29,788 bases of DNA from an uncultured Thermomicrobiales bacterium (GTDB lineage: Bacteria; Chloroflexota; Chloroflexia; Thermomicrobiales; UBA6265), in assembly GCA_902806365.1 (NCBI GenBank), contig CADCWJ010000701.1:1-29788 (forward strand). Reading direction: 5' to 3'. How positions within the stretch are numbered: the first letter of the stretch is position 1; each line of letters opens with the position of its first letter. Position numbers and translations under genes: made by a program. The notes below the pieces were generated by a model. It saw only the letters and a list, made by a program, of their open reading frames with translations. It searched no databases and had not been told where the DNA came from. Below, in pieces: positions 7,996-16,957 of the stretch.

Positions 7996-9534
7996 TCACA
8001 TGCTTTCGGATGTCGACGGACTGGCGGATTTGCGGGATCGGGAACCGGCTGGCGAGAGCGTGATCCATGTCCGCGATGGCATCCGCGCCCGAGCGATCCG
8101 CTGGGCCGCCAGCTTCCAGACCGCGTCGGCGAACACGCTGACGAGCACCGCCGAGATGAAGACGATTGGCAGGTAGTACCGGTAGAAATCCGAACCCATC
8201 CCGAGGACGATCAGCGTCAGCTCGCCGCCGAGCAAGACGCTCAAGAGCCCGTGCGGGGAAAAGATGCCCTCCCTGATGACAATCAACGCGAGCAGCAATC
8301 CGCCCGCGCAGACCAGCAGCAGGTCGAAGCCAGTCGGCTCGAAGCCGATCCCGAAGAGATCCCCGAGCGCCTCCTGCATGCGTGACGTCGTCGACGAGTT
8401 TTCGTTGAGCCGGAGACCGATCCGGCTCATCGCCGCCATTGGGCTGGCGACAGCCACCGAGGGCCAGTTCGTTCCCTGGCCGACCATTTCGATCCGCCGG
8501 AACTCGAAAAGCGCATATGTCCGTCCGAAGGGGTCGGGCCACAGAAACGGGCTCACCGCAACGAACGATGCAAACGCGATTAGCGGCTGAATCAGAAGCA
8601 GTGATCCCAGTCGCGCGGTGCGGTGCCCCCACATCCGGTACCCGTGACTTCGGAATTGCCCGAAGAGGCACACGGCGCCGAGGCCGGCGAGCGGCACGCT
8701 GAGAAGGAACGGCGAGAGCTTGGTTGCGCCCCCAAGCCCGAGGAGAACTCCCAGCAGAATGGCGCGCCCCAGCGCCGGACGCTTGCCGAGCCAGAACGCG
8801 GAGAGAAAGGCAAGGGCGAGCAGAAGGCAAAGGAGTTGATCGGAAAGGGCCTGGCTGCCGAGGTGAATGTGAAGCGGATGGAACGCCAGAAACAACGCTC
8901 CCAGTGCGGCACCGACCGGGCTCCCGATCCGGATGCCGATGAGGTAGACCGCGACGACCACGAGTGCCGCGACGACGGCATTTGTGCGCCGACCGGCCAA
9001 CAGATCCTCGGCGACTGGCATCGCCTTGTTGAACGAGTTCCACTCTTCATCGTAGCCAAAGTCCCAAACCGCGTTGGTCACCGTATCCCGGCCTTGCACC
9101 AGCAGTCCGATGCCCATCAGATAGCTTCCAAGCGGCGGTTGGCCGCGCGTGACATAGTAGTCGGACCACGTCGGCCCGAAGGGATCTTTGAGCTCGCTGA
9201 TGAAGTGGGCGCGACTCAGCCAACGTGCTTCGTCCGGGTGGAACGGTGTCGTCGTTTCGCGGCCCAGGCATTGGATCAGGGCCAGAACGAATAACGTTGC
9301 CGGGATCGCCCCCGTCAGAAACCGGCGACCGATCGTGACAGCAACCGACGACCATCCGCCGCGCGGGAAGCGCGAGCGTCGCTCGCGCTGGGTGCTGGAG
9401 GCCTCGCGGTGATGAATGACCCGCACAGGACGGACGCGCCGCGCAGCCCTCGGTCGCCGTCGCGGGAGAGCGGACCGGGCCGGGGCAGGACGACGGCCCA
9501 CTCGCCCTGGTGACGGATAACGCGATCGTCTCAT
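7996..9534 (-). CDS. GT39-like (PMT/ArnT superfamily) membrane glycosyltransferase, copy 2
   Basis: 512 aa GT-C enzyme and paralogue of the gene at 5298-6830. An Arg-rich, unconserved N-terminus of about 68 residues precedes the first membrane segment (about 72-90). The loop motif FHPDEARW (97-104) carries the presumed catalytic acidic residues, followed by YYVTRGQPPLGSYLMGIG and AFHPLHIHLGSQALSDQL, then multiple hydrophobic helices and a short polar tail. The donor is expected to be a polyprenyl-phosphate sugar; the acceptor is unknown. The ATG at 9534 overlaps the upstream TPM stop in a classic ATGA (9531-9534) with no ribosome site, so it is likely translated by coupling. The long basic N-terminus may be real or may mark a later true start, but no good alternative start codon is seen. 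Confidence 0.85.
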   Translation of the reverse strand: MRRSRYPSPGRVGRRPAPARSALPRRRPRAARRVRPVRVIHHREASSTQRERRSRFPRGGWSSVAVTIGRRFLTGAIPATLFVLALIQCLGRETTTPFHPDEARWLSRAHFISELKDPFGPTWSDYYVTRGQPPLGSYLMGIGLLVQGRDTVTNAVWDFGYDEEWNSFNKAMPVAEDLLAGRRTNAVVAALVVVAVYLIGIRIGSPVGAALGALFLAFHPLHIHLGSQALSDQLLCLLLALAFLSAFWLGKRPALGRAILLGVLLGLGGATKLSPFLLSVPLAGLGAVCLFGQFRSHGYRMWGHRTARLGSLLLIQPLIAFASFVAVSPFLWPDPFGRTYALFEFRRIEMVGQGTNWPSVAVASPMAAMSRIGLRLNENSSTTSRMQEALGDLFGIGFEPTGFDLLLVCAGGLLLALIVIREGIFSPHGLLSVLLGGELTLIVLGMGSDFYRYYLPIVFISAVLVSVFADAVWKLAAQRIARARMPSRTWITLSPAGSRSRKSASPSTSESM

Positions 9535-10673
9535 CGAATGGGTGTCGTGGCGACAGGGGAACGGTTGGAGCCCGGCGTGATGCGGGTGGGCCTCAGGGAC
9601 CGTGCCTTCGTCGGCGCCGGTCGCGGCGAAGTGTGGATCACCCGCGACCGCTGGGAAGTAATGTCCGGTCGGCGCCGCAGCAGTCGGACATGCGCGGCAA
9701 TCACGAGTGTCAACACAAGGACGGCGACGATTCCGAGACGGCTCTGGCTGTACACCGAAGAGATGGCAAGGCTAGTGACCGCGAATCCGGCGAGGGCCAG
9801 CGCCAGCACATTCGGGAACCAGGTGGCGGAGCGGCGCGCACTGATTTGAAGCCCGCGCCGCCGCCAGGCCGCCACGACGGACCCTACGCCGGTGATCGTC
9901 ACGATCGGCGCCACCACATCGAGCGCCGACCGCACCGCGATTTGCAGCGACGTCAGTGGGGGCAACGGATCCGGGTAATACGTCTCCAGATAGATGATCT
10001 TGCGCATTCCCACCCGGAGCCCGTCCGCCAGGAGGCCGAACCGCATTCTGGGGCGAATAAAGCGGTCCTGAACCTCCTGCAGCGATGCGTCATTCAGGCC
10101 ACCTTTGGGCAGCGTGTTGGCGCCAGGGGAGATCGTGAGAAACATGGACTGCCGCGATCCCCGAGAGCCTTGCGGTCCCCTGGGGCGGGTCACAAGGAAC
10201 AGCAGGCCGTCGTCCGCTCCCGGCGTCGACTCCAGCGCGTGCCTGGCCCGGAGTTCGTCTGCGTCGATTGCCGATTCTTCGCGCGTCCGCGTCGAGTCGC
10301 GGATGATGACCATGGTCGGGATACCGTGTGCCGTCAGGCGCTGGGCATCGTCGGCCAACTCACTGGCCTGGTCTTTGGATAGAACTCCCAGCGGATCCTC
10401 GATCAGGTGCATAAAGGGCGAGAGATCATCGTCGCCGCCAAGTGCTTTCCGGAGCCGGGGGCCCACCTCCCGGATCGGTCCGAACTCGATGTCTCCACGG
10501 CCGGCTCCGGGAGGGACCGGGGTAGGGGTTGGTGCGGTGCCGTCGAAGGGATTGGACGACTGTGCAGTCGACGTGCCGCACATGGCCATGACCACAACGA
10601 GTGCGGCAACAAGGGCCCAGCCATGCGTGAGCGCCGGGAGAGCCTTGGTGCGGACAGAGAAGGATCGGCTCAT
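9531..10673 (-). CDS. TPM-domain membrane protein, copy 2
   Basis: 380 aa from the ATG at 10673, chosen because it puts a signal segment (about 17-37, ending CGTSTAQ) at the N-terminus. An in-frame start at 10793 would add 40 unlikely polar residues. A Pro/Thr-rich spacer (about 47-57) leads to a TPM domain (about 85-229): HLIEDPLGVLSKDQASELADDAQRL, IPTMVIIRD, PGADDGLLFLV, FLTISPGANTLPKGGLNDASLQEV, then FGLLADGLRVGMRKIIYLE. Three hydrophobic segments (about 252-269, 285-305, 313-329) and a long basic tail follow, the same architecture as the TPM protein at 6823-7833. Its stop overlaps the next gene in ATGA. The function of the pair is unknown. The TPM sequence is divergent between the copies, so the duplication is old or the copies are specialised. 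Confidence 0.77.
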   Translation of the reverse strand: MSRSFSVRTKALPALTHGWALVAALVVVMAMCGTSTAQSSNPFDGTAPTPTPVPPGAGRGDIEFGPIREVGPRLRKALGGDDDLSPFMHLIEDPLGVLSKDQASELADDAQRLTAHGIPTMVIIRDSTRTREESAIDADELRARHALESTPGADDGLLFLVTRPRGPQGSRGSRQSMFLTISPGANTLPKGGLNDASLQEVQDRFIRPRMRFGLLADGLRVGMRKIIYLETYYPDPLPPLTSLQIAVRSALDVVAPIVTITGVGSVVAAWRRRGLQISARRSATWFPNVLALALAGFAVTSLAISSVYSQSRLGIVAVLVLTLVIAAHVRLLRRRPDITSQRSRVIHTSPRPAPTKARSLRPTRITPGSNRSPVATTPIR

Positions 10674-10802
10674 GGGTACCTGCGGCGTGTTGTGCGGCGT
10701 GTTCTTCGGGTTGCCACCATCCCGCCGGCAGCGCGTCGCTGAATGGGAGACTGGTTTCCCGCGGACCAGGTCGCGTGCCGGTCGCGATGTCATCTAAGAG
10801 CG

Positions 10803-11696
10803 TTAGCGTTGGATCGTCTTGACGGCCAGGATGACGTTATGCGCGCAAAGTCGATTAAGCAACGGGACGCGCTCGACGATTGACTCGGTCGTAATTGCCA
10901 GTGGCATCAGCCGTCGCGGCGCAAAATCGGGTATGAGGCTGTGAGGTTGGACGACGATCGGCCTCGCGCCGCCAGCGTGCAGGGCTTCCAAAAATTCCTT
11001 CTCGGGGATGAGCCGTTCCGCTCCCGTATCCTGCGGAACCCGCTTCATCAGGATTGGCCAGTACGGGTTGCGCGGATTATGGTCCCAGATCAGGATATGG
11101 CCGCCGGGTTTCGTCACCCGCGTCATCTCCAGCACGGTTTCCCGGACGGCCGCGGGGTCCGCGACGTGATGCATGACCGCGACGCAGTAGGCCAGGTCGA
11201 ATGTGTCGTCGGCGAAAGGCAGGTTCTGCCCGAACGCATGCACCGCGTCGATCCCGGGCCGCCGCTTCTTGAGGTATTTCAACATGCCCCGGAACGGGTC
11301 GACTCCGGTAACGTCATAGCCTTCATCACTGAGACGCGCCGCAAGCACGCCGGTACCGCAGCCGACATCGACGACCCGACCCGGCGCGACATGGCGCCGG
11401 ATGAACTCGGCCCGCTTGTCGAGATAGTGATCCATCACATGGTGCGGCAGGCTGTCGTCGTAGGCATCGGCTACCGTGTCGAAGTCGGTTTGGGAAGGGT
11501 CGAAGACGTCGTTCGCTGCCTTGACGGGAGCGTCGGCAGTCCCTGAAGGAGACACTTCCTGCACCGCGACACTGGCCGCTGGCAAAGGCTGCTGTTCGAC
11601 CGCGCCTGCGGCTGGCAAGCCGTCCGGCGCTTCCGATCCCTGCGTCTCACGCGTTCCGTTCGGGTGACCAATCACCCCCTGTTTCTGATTGCTCAA
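10803..11696 (-). CDS. Class I SAM-dependent methyltransferase
   Basis: 297 aa. A low-complexity, probably disordered N-terminus (1-65, Gln/Ala/Pro/Gly-rich) is followed by a UbiE/Methyltransf_11-type Rossmann fold. Motif I VVDVGCGTG lies at 108-116, the acidic end of strand 2 at VTGVDP (129-134), then QNLPFADDTFDLAYCVAVMHHV (motif IV/post region) and VTKPGGHILIWDHNP. The substrate is not evident. Similar methyltransferases beside polyprenyl-phosphate glycosyltransferases often act on lipid or sugar intermediates, but that is inference. The start is TTG at 11696, preceded on its strand by GGGAGG at 11710-11705 with 8 nt spacing, so the unusual codon is well supported. Confidence 0.85.
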   Translation of the reverse strand: MSNQKQGVIGHPNGTRETQGSEAPDGLPAAGAVEQQPLPAASVAVQEVSPSGTADAPVKAANDVFDPSQTDFDTVADAYDDSLPHHVMDHYLDKRAEFIRRHVAPGRVVDVGCGTGVLAARLSDEGYDVTGVDPFRGMLKYLKKRRPGIDAVHAFGQNLPFADDTFDLAYCVAVMHHVADPAAVRETVLEMTRVTKPGGHILIWDHNPRNPYWPILMKRVPQDTGAERLIPEKEFLEALHAGGARPIVVQPHSLIPDFAPRRLMPLAITTESIVERVPLLNRLCAHNVILAVKTIQR

Positions 11697-11803
11697 CCCC
11701 GAAACCTCCCAAAGGTGGACCCGATGCCCGGTCGCTCGCCGAACGCGTTCGGCTGTGCGCTATCCGAACGGCACATGCCTTCGCCATGGTAATCCAAACG
11801 GCC

Positions 11804-11828
11804 GCCGCACCTCCCCTTGGAGTGCGGC
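11804..11828 (-). terminator. Possible hairpin terminator after the GT2 gene
   Basis: GCCGCAC (11804-11810) and GTGCGGC (11822-11828) form a 7-bp stem around 11 nt. It lies just downstream (minus strand) of the GT2 stop at 11855. On that strand it is followed by GGCCGTTTGGATT, a poor U-tract. It separates the GT2 and methyltransferase genes, which have a 158-bp gap. Confidence 0.35.
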
Positions 11829-11854
11829 CCGCACCGCGCCGAGACAGCGATCGG

Positions 11855-12619
11855 TCAGTCCGCGCGGTCGGGCGAGCCCATCGTTCGGGGGGCCGCCTTG
11901 CCCGAGGTCTTTCCAATTGTCCGCAGCCGGAAGCGGACAACGTAGACGATCATCTGCAATCCCAGCCGGATCGCCTTCTTGATGTCACCCGTTACCGAGG
12001 ATTCCCCGACGCGCGGCAGGTAGTTCACGGGCACTTCGACTACGCGCGCACCCGACGTGATGATGAGGAGCATGAGCTCCGGGCCAAAATGGCTTCCGCC
12101 AACACTGAATTTGTCCTTGATACTGTCGAGCGTCTCGCGCGTTATCAGCCGGTTGGTACAACCGACGTCGCTGAGATGGCTTGTGTTGAAGAGCACCTCG
12201 ACCAGCTTGGCGACGGCCCAGTTCCCCCATTTGAGGAAGAACCCCATGTTCGCACCTCGCCAGATCATTTCCCTGGTCGTTCGGGTGCCGAAGACCGCGT
12301 CACAGTCCTCGCCGTATGTCAGGAGCTTGATCACGTCGCGCGGCAGGAATGTGCCGTCCGGCTCCGACAGCACGATGATGTCGCCGGTCGCTTCGTGGAG
12401 GCCGCGACGGTAGGAGAACCCATAGCCCTGCTGCTTCTCGAAAACCTGCCGGGCTTTCGTCTGGGCGACTTCCTCCTCCGTCCCCGCTTCAGCGTTGTTG
12501 TTCACCACCACGACTTCGTCGACGACACCGGTCTCGAAATACCCTTCGATCACCCGTCGGATAGAGTCTCGCTCGGCATAGGTTCCAAGAACGACCGAGA
12601 CGGTCCGTCCGTTCCACAT
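11855..12619 (-). CDS. Family 2 glycosyltransferase, polyprenyl-phosphate-sugar-synthase-like
   Basis: 254 aa cytoplasmic GT-A enzyme. Seen: SVVLGTYAERDSIRRVIEGY at the start, VVVVNNNAEAGT (strand 2), QQGYGFSYRRGLHEATGDIIVLSEPDGTF with the metal/nucleotide-binding EPDG (86-89, the DxD position), then FGTRTTREM and DVGCTNRLITRETL. These match the DPM1-like group that makes polyprenyl-phosphate mannose or glucose. No C-terminal membrane helices are present, only a short hydrophobic patch (LGLQMIVYVVRF). Such donors feed GT-C enzymes, and three GT-C genes flank it, so it likely supplies them; this is inference. ATG at 12619 has GGGGGAG upstream at about 9 nt. Confidence 0.83.
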   Translation of the reverse strand: MWNGRTVSVVLGTYAERDSIRRVIEGYFETGVVDEVVVVNNNAEAGTEEEVAQTKARQVFEKQQGYGFSYRRGLHEATGDIIVLSEPDGTFLPRDVIKLLTYGEDCDAVFGTRTTREMIWRGANMGFFLKWGNWAVAKLVEVLFNTSHLSDVGCTNRLITRETLDSIKDKFSVGGSHFGPELMLLIITSGARVVEVPVNYLPRVGESSVTGDIKKAIRLGLQMIVYVVRFRLRTIGKTSGKAAPRTMGSPDRAD

Positions 12620-12728
12620 GGTTGGTTGTCTCCCCCTAACCCCACCGCGCTTTCGTGCGCGCCCTCACCACCTGGAGCAAGCATACCCGGTTCGTCGGCC
12701 CTCGTGACCACGCGTCGTCATGCTCGGG

Positions 12729-14630
12729 TTATTGGGGCCCCGGTGTCGTCTCCCGACGCATCAGGTACAGCTTCGGCGGGTCGGCGAGCAGCCAGGAAGA
12801 ATATTCATGCTCATCTATGACGACATAGCCGTCTGCCGGTTGTGATCCCACCACGTAGGTTGAATCCGTGGAAGGTGCGAACAGGTATGTCCACCACGGC
12901 CCCCAGGGCGTGGTCTGCACGACCCCTCGCGCCAGTGCATCTTCGTAGAGATGGTAGCCATCCCACGAGGGACCGGCGTCGAGTTTGGTCAGGGGTACGC
13001 CGGCATTGGCGGCCTCCCGGGCGACGCGCCAGGTCGCGTCCTCGAACACGATGAAATCCCGCGTCGCGACCACGCTGAAGACGGCAACAAGAGCGGCCAG
13101 GCTCCAGGCCCGGACGGTGTTGATCGACACATCCCGGATTGCCCAGATGGCGAGGCAGATGGCAAACGGTACTACCGGAAGTAGGTAGCGATCGACGGAA
13201 ATGATCCAGTCCCGGAAATGGTAGGACGGAGGAAGCACACCGAAGACCTGAAACGCCCCGATCACGACGAAGAGCGACACTGACGCCCGCTGCGCCGAAG
13301 GACGCTGCCCGAGCCGTTGTGCCACCATCAGGCCAAACAGTGCCGCGGATCCGAGACAGACGAGCGTGAACGGCCTTGCCCAGCGTGGCGAGATCGCCGA
13401 GGGACGTCCGCCCACGATATCGGTCGGTCCGACACCATGGAACCCCAGGAACTGCTGGATATAGGGCATCACCCGGCCCTGATCGAAGAAGACAAAGGCC
13501 CCGACTCCGATGATTGCCGACCACACAATGAGAAAGGCACCGCCGATCCTCGTCCGCGGAAGTCGCCAGCGCTGAAACGAAACGAACGACGAGAGCGTGA
13601 GCGGGAGCACGAACAATCCGATATAGGCGACGATAATGAAGATGAGCCTCCCGATGAGCAATCGCGAGTCATCAAGACCCGCTTCCATGATCCGGTCGAC
13701 GAACTGGCCTTGTTGCTCCGGCACGCCATGGATCAGCGACAGCCACAACCCGTAGACGACGAGAGTGAAGGCCGGGATCCCGGCCACCCGCCCGGTCATC
13801 ACCAGGCCGTCGCGATTGAACCACCATCGGCGCGACGCGAGAAGATAGATACCTACGGCGAAGGGAATGAGCAGCCCTTGCTGGCGAACGAGGAACGCCA
13901 ACGCGGCGAACACCGAGCCCCACAGGATGGCCCGACCGTCGAGCTTGTCCCGGTCCAACCCCTTCACATAAAGCCAGGAAGAAATCACCATCAGTGCCGC
14001 AAACTGCGGATCGGACATGAAGGTGAAGCCGAGCGAATAGGTAAGTGGGTTAAAGGCGTAAACCGCGGCGCCAAGCGCGGATTTGACACGGTCCGCGCCC
14101 AAGTGTCGACAGATCGCGTAGACCGCCGGGATACTGAGGGCGGTCAGCACGATCGTCGACAGTCGGAGCGCACCGAAGAGGCTGTCGGTGATCGGGCCGA
14201 AGATGAGCACGAAGTAGGCGCCCCAGATGACCTGAAACACGAGCGTTACCACGGAAAGGTCGAAGATCCGCAGCTCCGATTCCTCGAGCAGGATCTCGAC
14301 CGACCTGGCGTACACCCAGTCATCCGTGGCCGGAACATCGGCGAAAACCGGGATGAACAGGAGCGACAGGAAGAACGCCGCGATCACCGCGAGCAGGGGC
14401 CAGTGGGTCGTGGCGGTACTTCTCGCCGTGCGGAGGACTGACCGCGACGAGGAGGGCATCGCGAGTACCGCCGCATCGGGTGGCGACGTGCCGGCGTCGA
14501 CGCTGTCGGCAGGTGGGAACGAAGCGCCGGAAACCGACGAGCTCTGCCGCGATGCGGGGAGGCGATCGCTCGTTCGTTGGGTTCGCCTGGCACTCAAAGC
14601 TCTCGTCCTTTGCCGATTTCGACCTGACAT
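12729..14630 (-). CDS. GT-C (PMT/ArnT-like) membrane glycosyltransferase, third copy
   Basis: 633 aa integral membrane protein. A polar, Ser/Arg-rich N-terminus (about 1-75) precedes the first helix (78-97). The first outer loop has VPATDDWVYARSVEILLEE with the acidic pair Asp103/Asp104 at the usual GT-C catalytic position. Around ten further hydrophobic segments follow, then a soluble C-terminal domain (about 530-633). It is only distantly related to the two GT39-like genes at 5298 and 7996: it lacks FHPDE and TRGQPPLGSY. Donor and acceptor are unknown. The start is uncertain: ATG at 14630 has no ribosome site but lies close to a TATAGT -10-like element, while an internal ATG at 14459 would remove 57 unconserved residues. 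Confidence 0.78.
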   Translation of the reverse strand: MSGRNRQRTRALSARRTQRTSDRLPASRQSSSVSGASFPPADSVDAGTSPPDAAVLAMPSSSRSVLRTARSTATTHWPLLAVIAAFFLSLLFIPVFADVPATDDWVYARSVEILLEESELRIFDLSVVTLVFQVIWGAYFVLIFGPITDSLFGALRLSTIVLTALSIPAVYAICRHLGADRVKSALGAAVYAFNPLTYSLGFTFMSDPQFAALMVISSWLYVKGLDRDKLDGRAILWGSVFAALAFLVRQQGLLIPFAVGIYLLASRRWWFNRDGLVMTGRVAGIPAFTLVVYGLWLSLIHGVPEQQGQFVDRIMEAGLDDSRLLIGRLIFIIVAYIGLFVLPLTLSSFVSFQRWRLPRTRIGGAFLIVWSAIIGVGAFVFFDQGRVMPYIQQFLGFHGVGPTDIVGGRPSAISPRWARPFTLVCLGSAALFGLMVAQRLGQRPSAQRASVSLFVVIGAFQVFGVLPPSYHFRDWIISVDRYLLPVVPFAICLAIWAIRDVSINTVRAWSLAALVAVFSVVATRDFIVFEDATWRVAREAANAGVPLTKLDAGPSWDGYHLYEDALARGVVQTTPWGPWWTYLFAPSTDSTYVVGSQPADGYVVIDEHEYSSWLLADPPKLYLMRRETTPGPQ

Positions 14631-14644
14631 GCGCTGTGATCCAA

Positions 14645-14650
14645 ACTATA
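14645..14650 (-). promoter_or_regulatory. Possible -10 element of the GT-C gene
   Basis: TATAGT reads on the minus strand from 14650 to 14645, 14 bp before the ATG at 14630, so the transcript would be nearly leaderless. No clear -35 is seen. It lies in the 204-bp divergent gap (14631-14834) that also has to serve the plus-strand carboxylase, for which no convincing promoter was found. Confidence 0.3.
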
Positions 14651-14834
14651 CGATGCGTCGCCGAAACACGGATATCGCGGAGGCGGCCGCCCCCCGCTGG
14701 TGCGGAAAGAGCGCCGTTGGCGAGACATTGATGGCTGGCTCGCGCCGGGGCATGGTATCGAACAGTCATCGATGGGGAGACGCGCGAACCGACGCGTGGA
14801 ATTGACGCGGGGTGCGTGCGCAAGGAGAGCATCG

Positions 14835-16643
14835 TTGTCGTTGTCATCACCGCGAACGATCCGAAGCGTGCTGGTCGCGAACCGGGGGGAGATCGCGCTG
14901 CGCGTCATGAAGGCGTGCCGGGAGCTTGGCATCGCGACCGTCGCGGTGTATGGCGAAGGGGAAGCCGATGCGCCCCATGTTCGTTACGCCGATCGCGCCT
15001 ACCGGGTCAGACCCGAGGCCGGCTCGCCCTACCTGGCGATCGATGCTTTGGTGGCGACGGCACGAGCGGCGAGCGTCGACGCCGTGCACCCCGGCTATGG
15101 CTTCCTGGCCGAGAACCCTGCCTTTGCGACAGCCGTCACCGCATCTAGCATTACGTGGATCGGTCCCGCTGCCGAGACGATTGCGACGATGGGTGACAAG
15201 ATCGCGGCCCGCCGGGCAGCCGCTCGGGCCGGTGTCGGCTCCGTGCCGGGAACGACAACGCCTGTCGAGTCAGCAGCCGAGGCAACGCGCTGGGCCGATG
15301 CCCATGGTTACCCTGTGGCGGTGAAAGCGGCGGCCGGTGGTGGCGGACGCGGGTTTCGTGTTGCAAGACGCGCTGAAGAGATGGGCAGTGCGTTCAGTGA
15401 ATGCCGGGGTGAGGCAGAACGCTATTTCGGCAATCCCGATGTCTACCTCGAGCGATACCTCGAGCGTCCGCGCCATGTCGAGGTCCAGGTCTTCGGCGAT
15501 CAGCATGGCCATGTCGTCGCCCTCGGAGAGCGGGATTGCTCGATCCAGAGACGGCATCAGAAGCTGATCGAGGAGTCGCCGTCTCCGGCCGTCACGGAAG
15601 AGGTGCGTGCGGACCTGAAGTCCGGATCGGTCGCGCTCGCGACGTCGGTATCCTACGTCGGCGCGGGGACGATCGAGTATCTCCTCGCCGCTGATGGAAG
15701 CTTCTCCTTTCTCGAGATGAACACCCGGATTCAGGTAGAGCACACCGTGACCGAAATGGTGACCGGTATCGACCTCGTCAAGGAGCAGCTTCGAGTGGCC
15801 TCCGGAGAGCCGCTCAGCTTCTCAAGGGAGGCGCTGATTCCAAGGGGCTGGGCGATCGAATGCCGGATCAACGCCGAGGACGCAGGCCGGAACTTCGCAC
15901 CCGCGCCTGGCACGATTTCACGGTATCGGGAGCCAACCGGTTTCGGGGTGCGCGTGGATGGCGCGATGGGCGAGGGCGACTCGATTTCGCCGATGTATGA
16001 CTCGCTGATCGCGAAGCTCGTGGTCTGGGGCAGAGACCGGCCCGAAGCGATCGCCAGGATGCGGCGCGCCTTGGGCGATTTCGAGATCGCGGGGGTCGAG
16101 ACCACGATTCCGTTTCACGAGCGCGTGCTGGGTCACGAAGCGTTCGTCGCCGGCGAGGCGACCACGACCTTCCTCGACGAGTTCCCGGATGTGCTCACGC
16201 GGCCGTATCCGCCGCGGGTGTCCGCTTCGCCGAATCCGGTACCGGGCGCCGCTCGACCGGAGACGACGGAGCCTCTCGGATTGCTCGTCGAGGTCAATGG
16301 CCAGCGGTTCGACACCCGGATCACGGGATTGCCCGGCCAGCTGACGGTGCCTCAGCGCAAACGGGCGGAACGCCCGCGCCGGCGGTCCGCTGCCGCAACG
16401 CAGTCGCCGGCGAGTACCGAGCTGGTGAGTGCCATTCAGGGGACGGTAATCCGGGTCGAGGTTGCGCCAGGCGATGCGGTCGCGACCGGCGATGTTGTCT
16501 GTGTGGTCGAGGCCATGAAGATGGAAAATGAGATCGGCGCCCATCGAGATGGCAGGATCACCGAGCTGCATGTCGCCGTCGGTGATTCACTTGCCGTGGG
16601 AGCGGTCATCGCAAGCATCGTCGACGAGCCAGCTCGCCCCTAG
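14835..16643 (+). CDS. Acyl-CoA carboxylase subunit: biotin carboxylase fused to biotin carboxyl carrier
   Basis: 602 aa, alpha-type subunit (acetyl-, propionyl- or methylcrotonyl-CoA carboxylase family). It carboxylates its own biotin with ATP and bicarbonate for a separate carboxyltransferase, which is not in this window. Domains: biotin carboxylase N-domain (SVLVANRGEIALRVMKACRELG, HPGYGFLAEN), ATP-grasp with VKAAAGGGGRGF (163-174) and FLEMNTRIQVEH (292-303), C-domain (RINAED, APAPGTI, VYDSLIAK-like MYDSLIAKLVVWG), a variable linker, then a C-terminal biotinyl domain with VEAMKMENE, the biotinylated Lys562 at 16518-16520. Start: TTG at 14835 with AAGGAG at 14822-14827 (7 nt spacing) sits 10 codons before the conserved core. 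A longer open frame from GTG 14700 lacks a ribosome site. The substrate cannot be told from this subunit. Confidence 0.88.
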   Translation: MSLSSPRTIRSVLVANRGEIALRVMKACRELGIATVAVYGEGEADAPHVRYADRAYRVRPEAGSPYLAIDALVATARAASVDAVHPGYGFLAENPAFATAVTASSITWIGPAAETIATMGDKIAARRAAARAGVGSVPGTTTPVESAAEATRWADAHGYPVAVKAAAGGGGRGFRVARRAEEMGSAFSECRGEAERYFGNPDVYLERYLERPRHVEVQVFGDQHGHVVALGERDCSIQRRHQKLIEESPSPAVTEEVRADLKSGSVALATSVSYVGAGTIEYLLAADGSFSFLEMNTRIQVEHTVTEMVTGIDLVKEQLRVASGEPLSFSREALIPRGWAIECRINAEDAGRNFAPAPGTISRYREPTGFGVRVDGAMGEGDSISPMYDSLIAKLVVWGRDRPEAIARMRRALGDFEIAGVETTIPFHERVLGHEAFVAGEATTTFLDEFPDVLTRPYPPRVSASPNPVPGAARPETTEPLGLLVEVNGQRFDTRITGLPGQLTVPQRKRAERPRRRSAAATQSPASTELVSAIQGTVIRVEVAPGDAVATGDVVCVVEAMKMENEIGAHRDGRITELHVAVGDSLAVGAVIASIVDEPARP

Positions 16644-16650
16644 AATGCTC

Positions 16651-16914
16651 TCAGGCAGCCCGGGTCCGTCGCATGTCATCGGCACCGAGTTCGGCGACGT
16701 CGCCAAGGTAGAAGGTGTTCCGGCTGATGAAATCAGCCGCGCGAATAGCAATGTCGGGCCGTCGCGTGCTGGCCACGATCTCTCTCGCGTCTCCGTCGCT
16801 CGCCAGGCAGATCGCGGGACTTTTCCCAAACTTTTCGCGATAGGCCTCGATCGCGTCGGCGAGCTTCAGATGCGGACCGCGCCGCCGGTCGCCGTCGAAC
16901 CAGACAAAGTACAT
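16651..16914 (-). CDS. Small protein of unknown function under a LexA-box promoter
   Basis: 87 aa from the ATG at 16914. It begins MYFVWFDGDRRRGPHLKLAD, continues with an amphipathic stretch (AIEAYREKFGKSPAICLASD) and ends in a polar tail. I do not recognise the family. It is predicted to be a small soluble alpha/beta protein with no signal or membrane segment. Start choice: AAGGGA at 16926-16921 (6 nt spacing), inside a longer AGGAGAAGGGA, precedes this ATG. The upstream in-frame ATG at 16953 lies at or before the predicted transcription start and is less likely unless leaderless. It is convergent with the carboxylase gene, only 7 bp apart. Its promoter overlaps a LexA-type palindrome, so it may be DNA-damage induced. 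Confidence 0.65.
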   Translation of the reverse strand: MYFVWFDGDRRRGPHLKLADAIEAYREKFGKSPAICLASDGDAREIVASTRRPDIAIRAADFISRNTFYLGDVAELGADDMRRTRAA

Positions 16915-16957
16915 GACCGATCCCTTCTCCTGACCGTACACCAGTGACTTCATGACA

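Noticed and set aside
13317..14441. Plus-strand open frame of 374 codons opposite the third GT-C gene
   Set aside because: Highly charged low-complexity reading (Arg/Glu/Asp/His); the other strand encodes obvious membrane helices.
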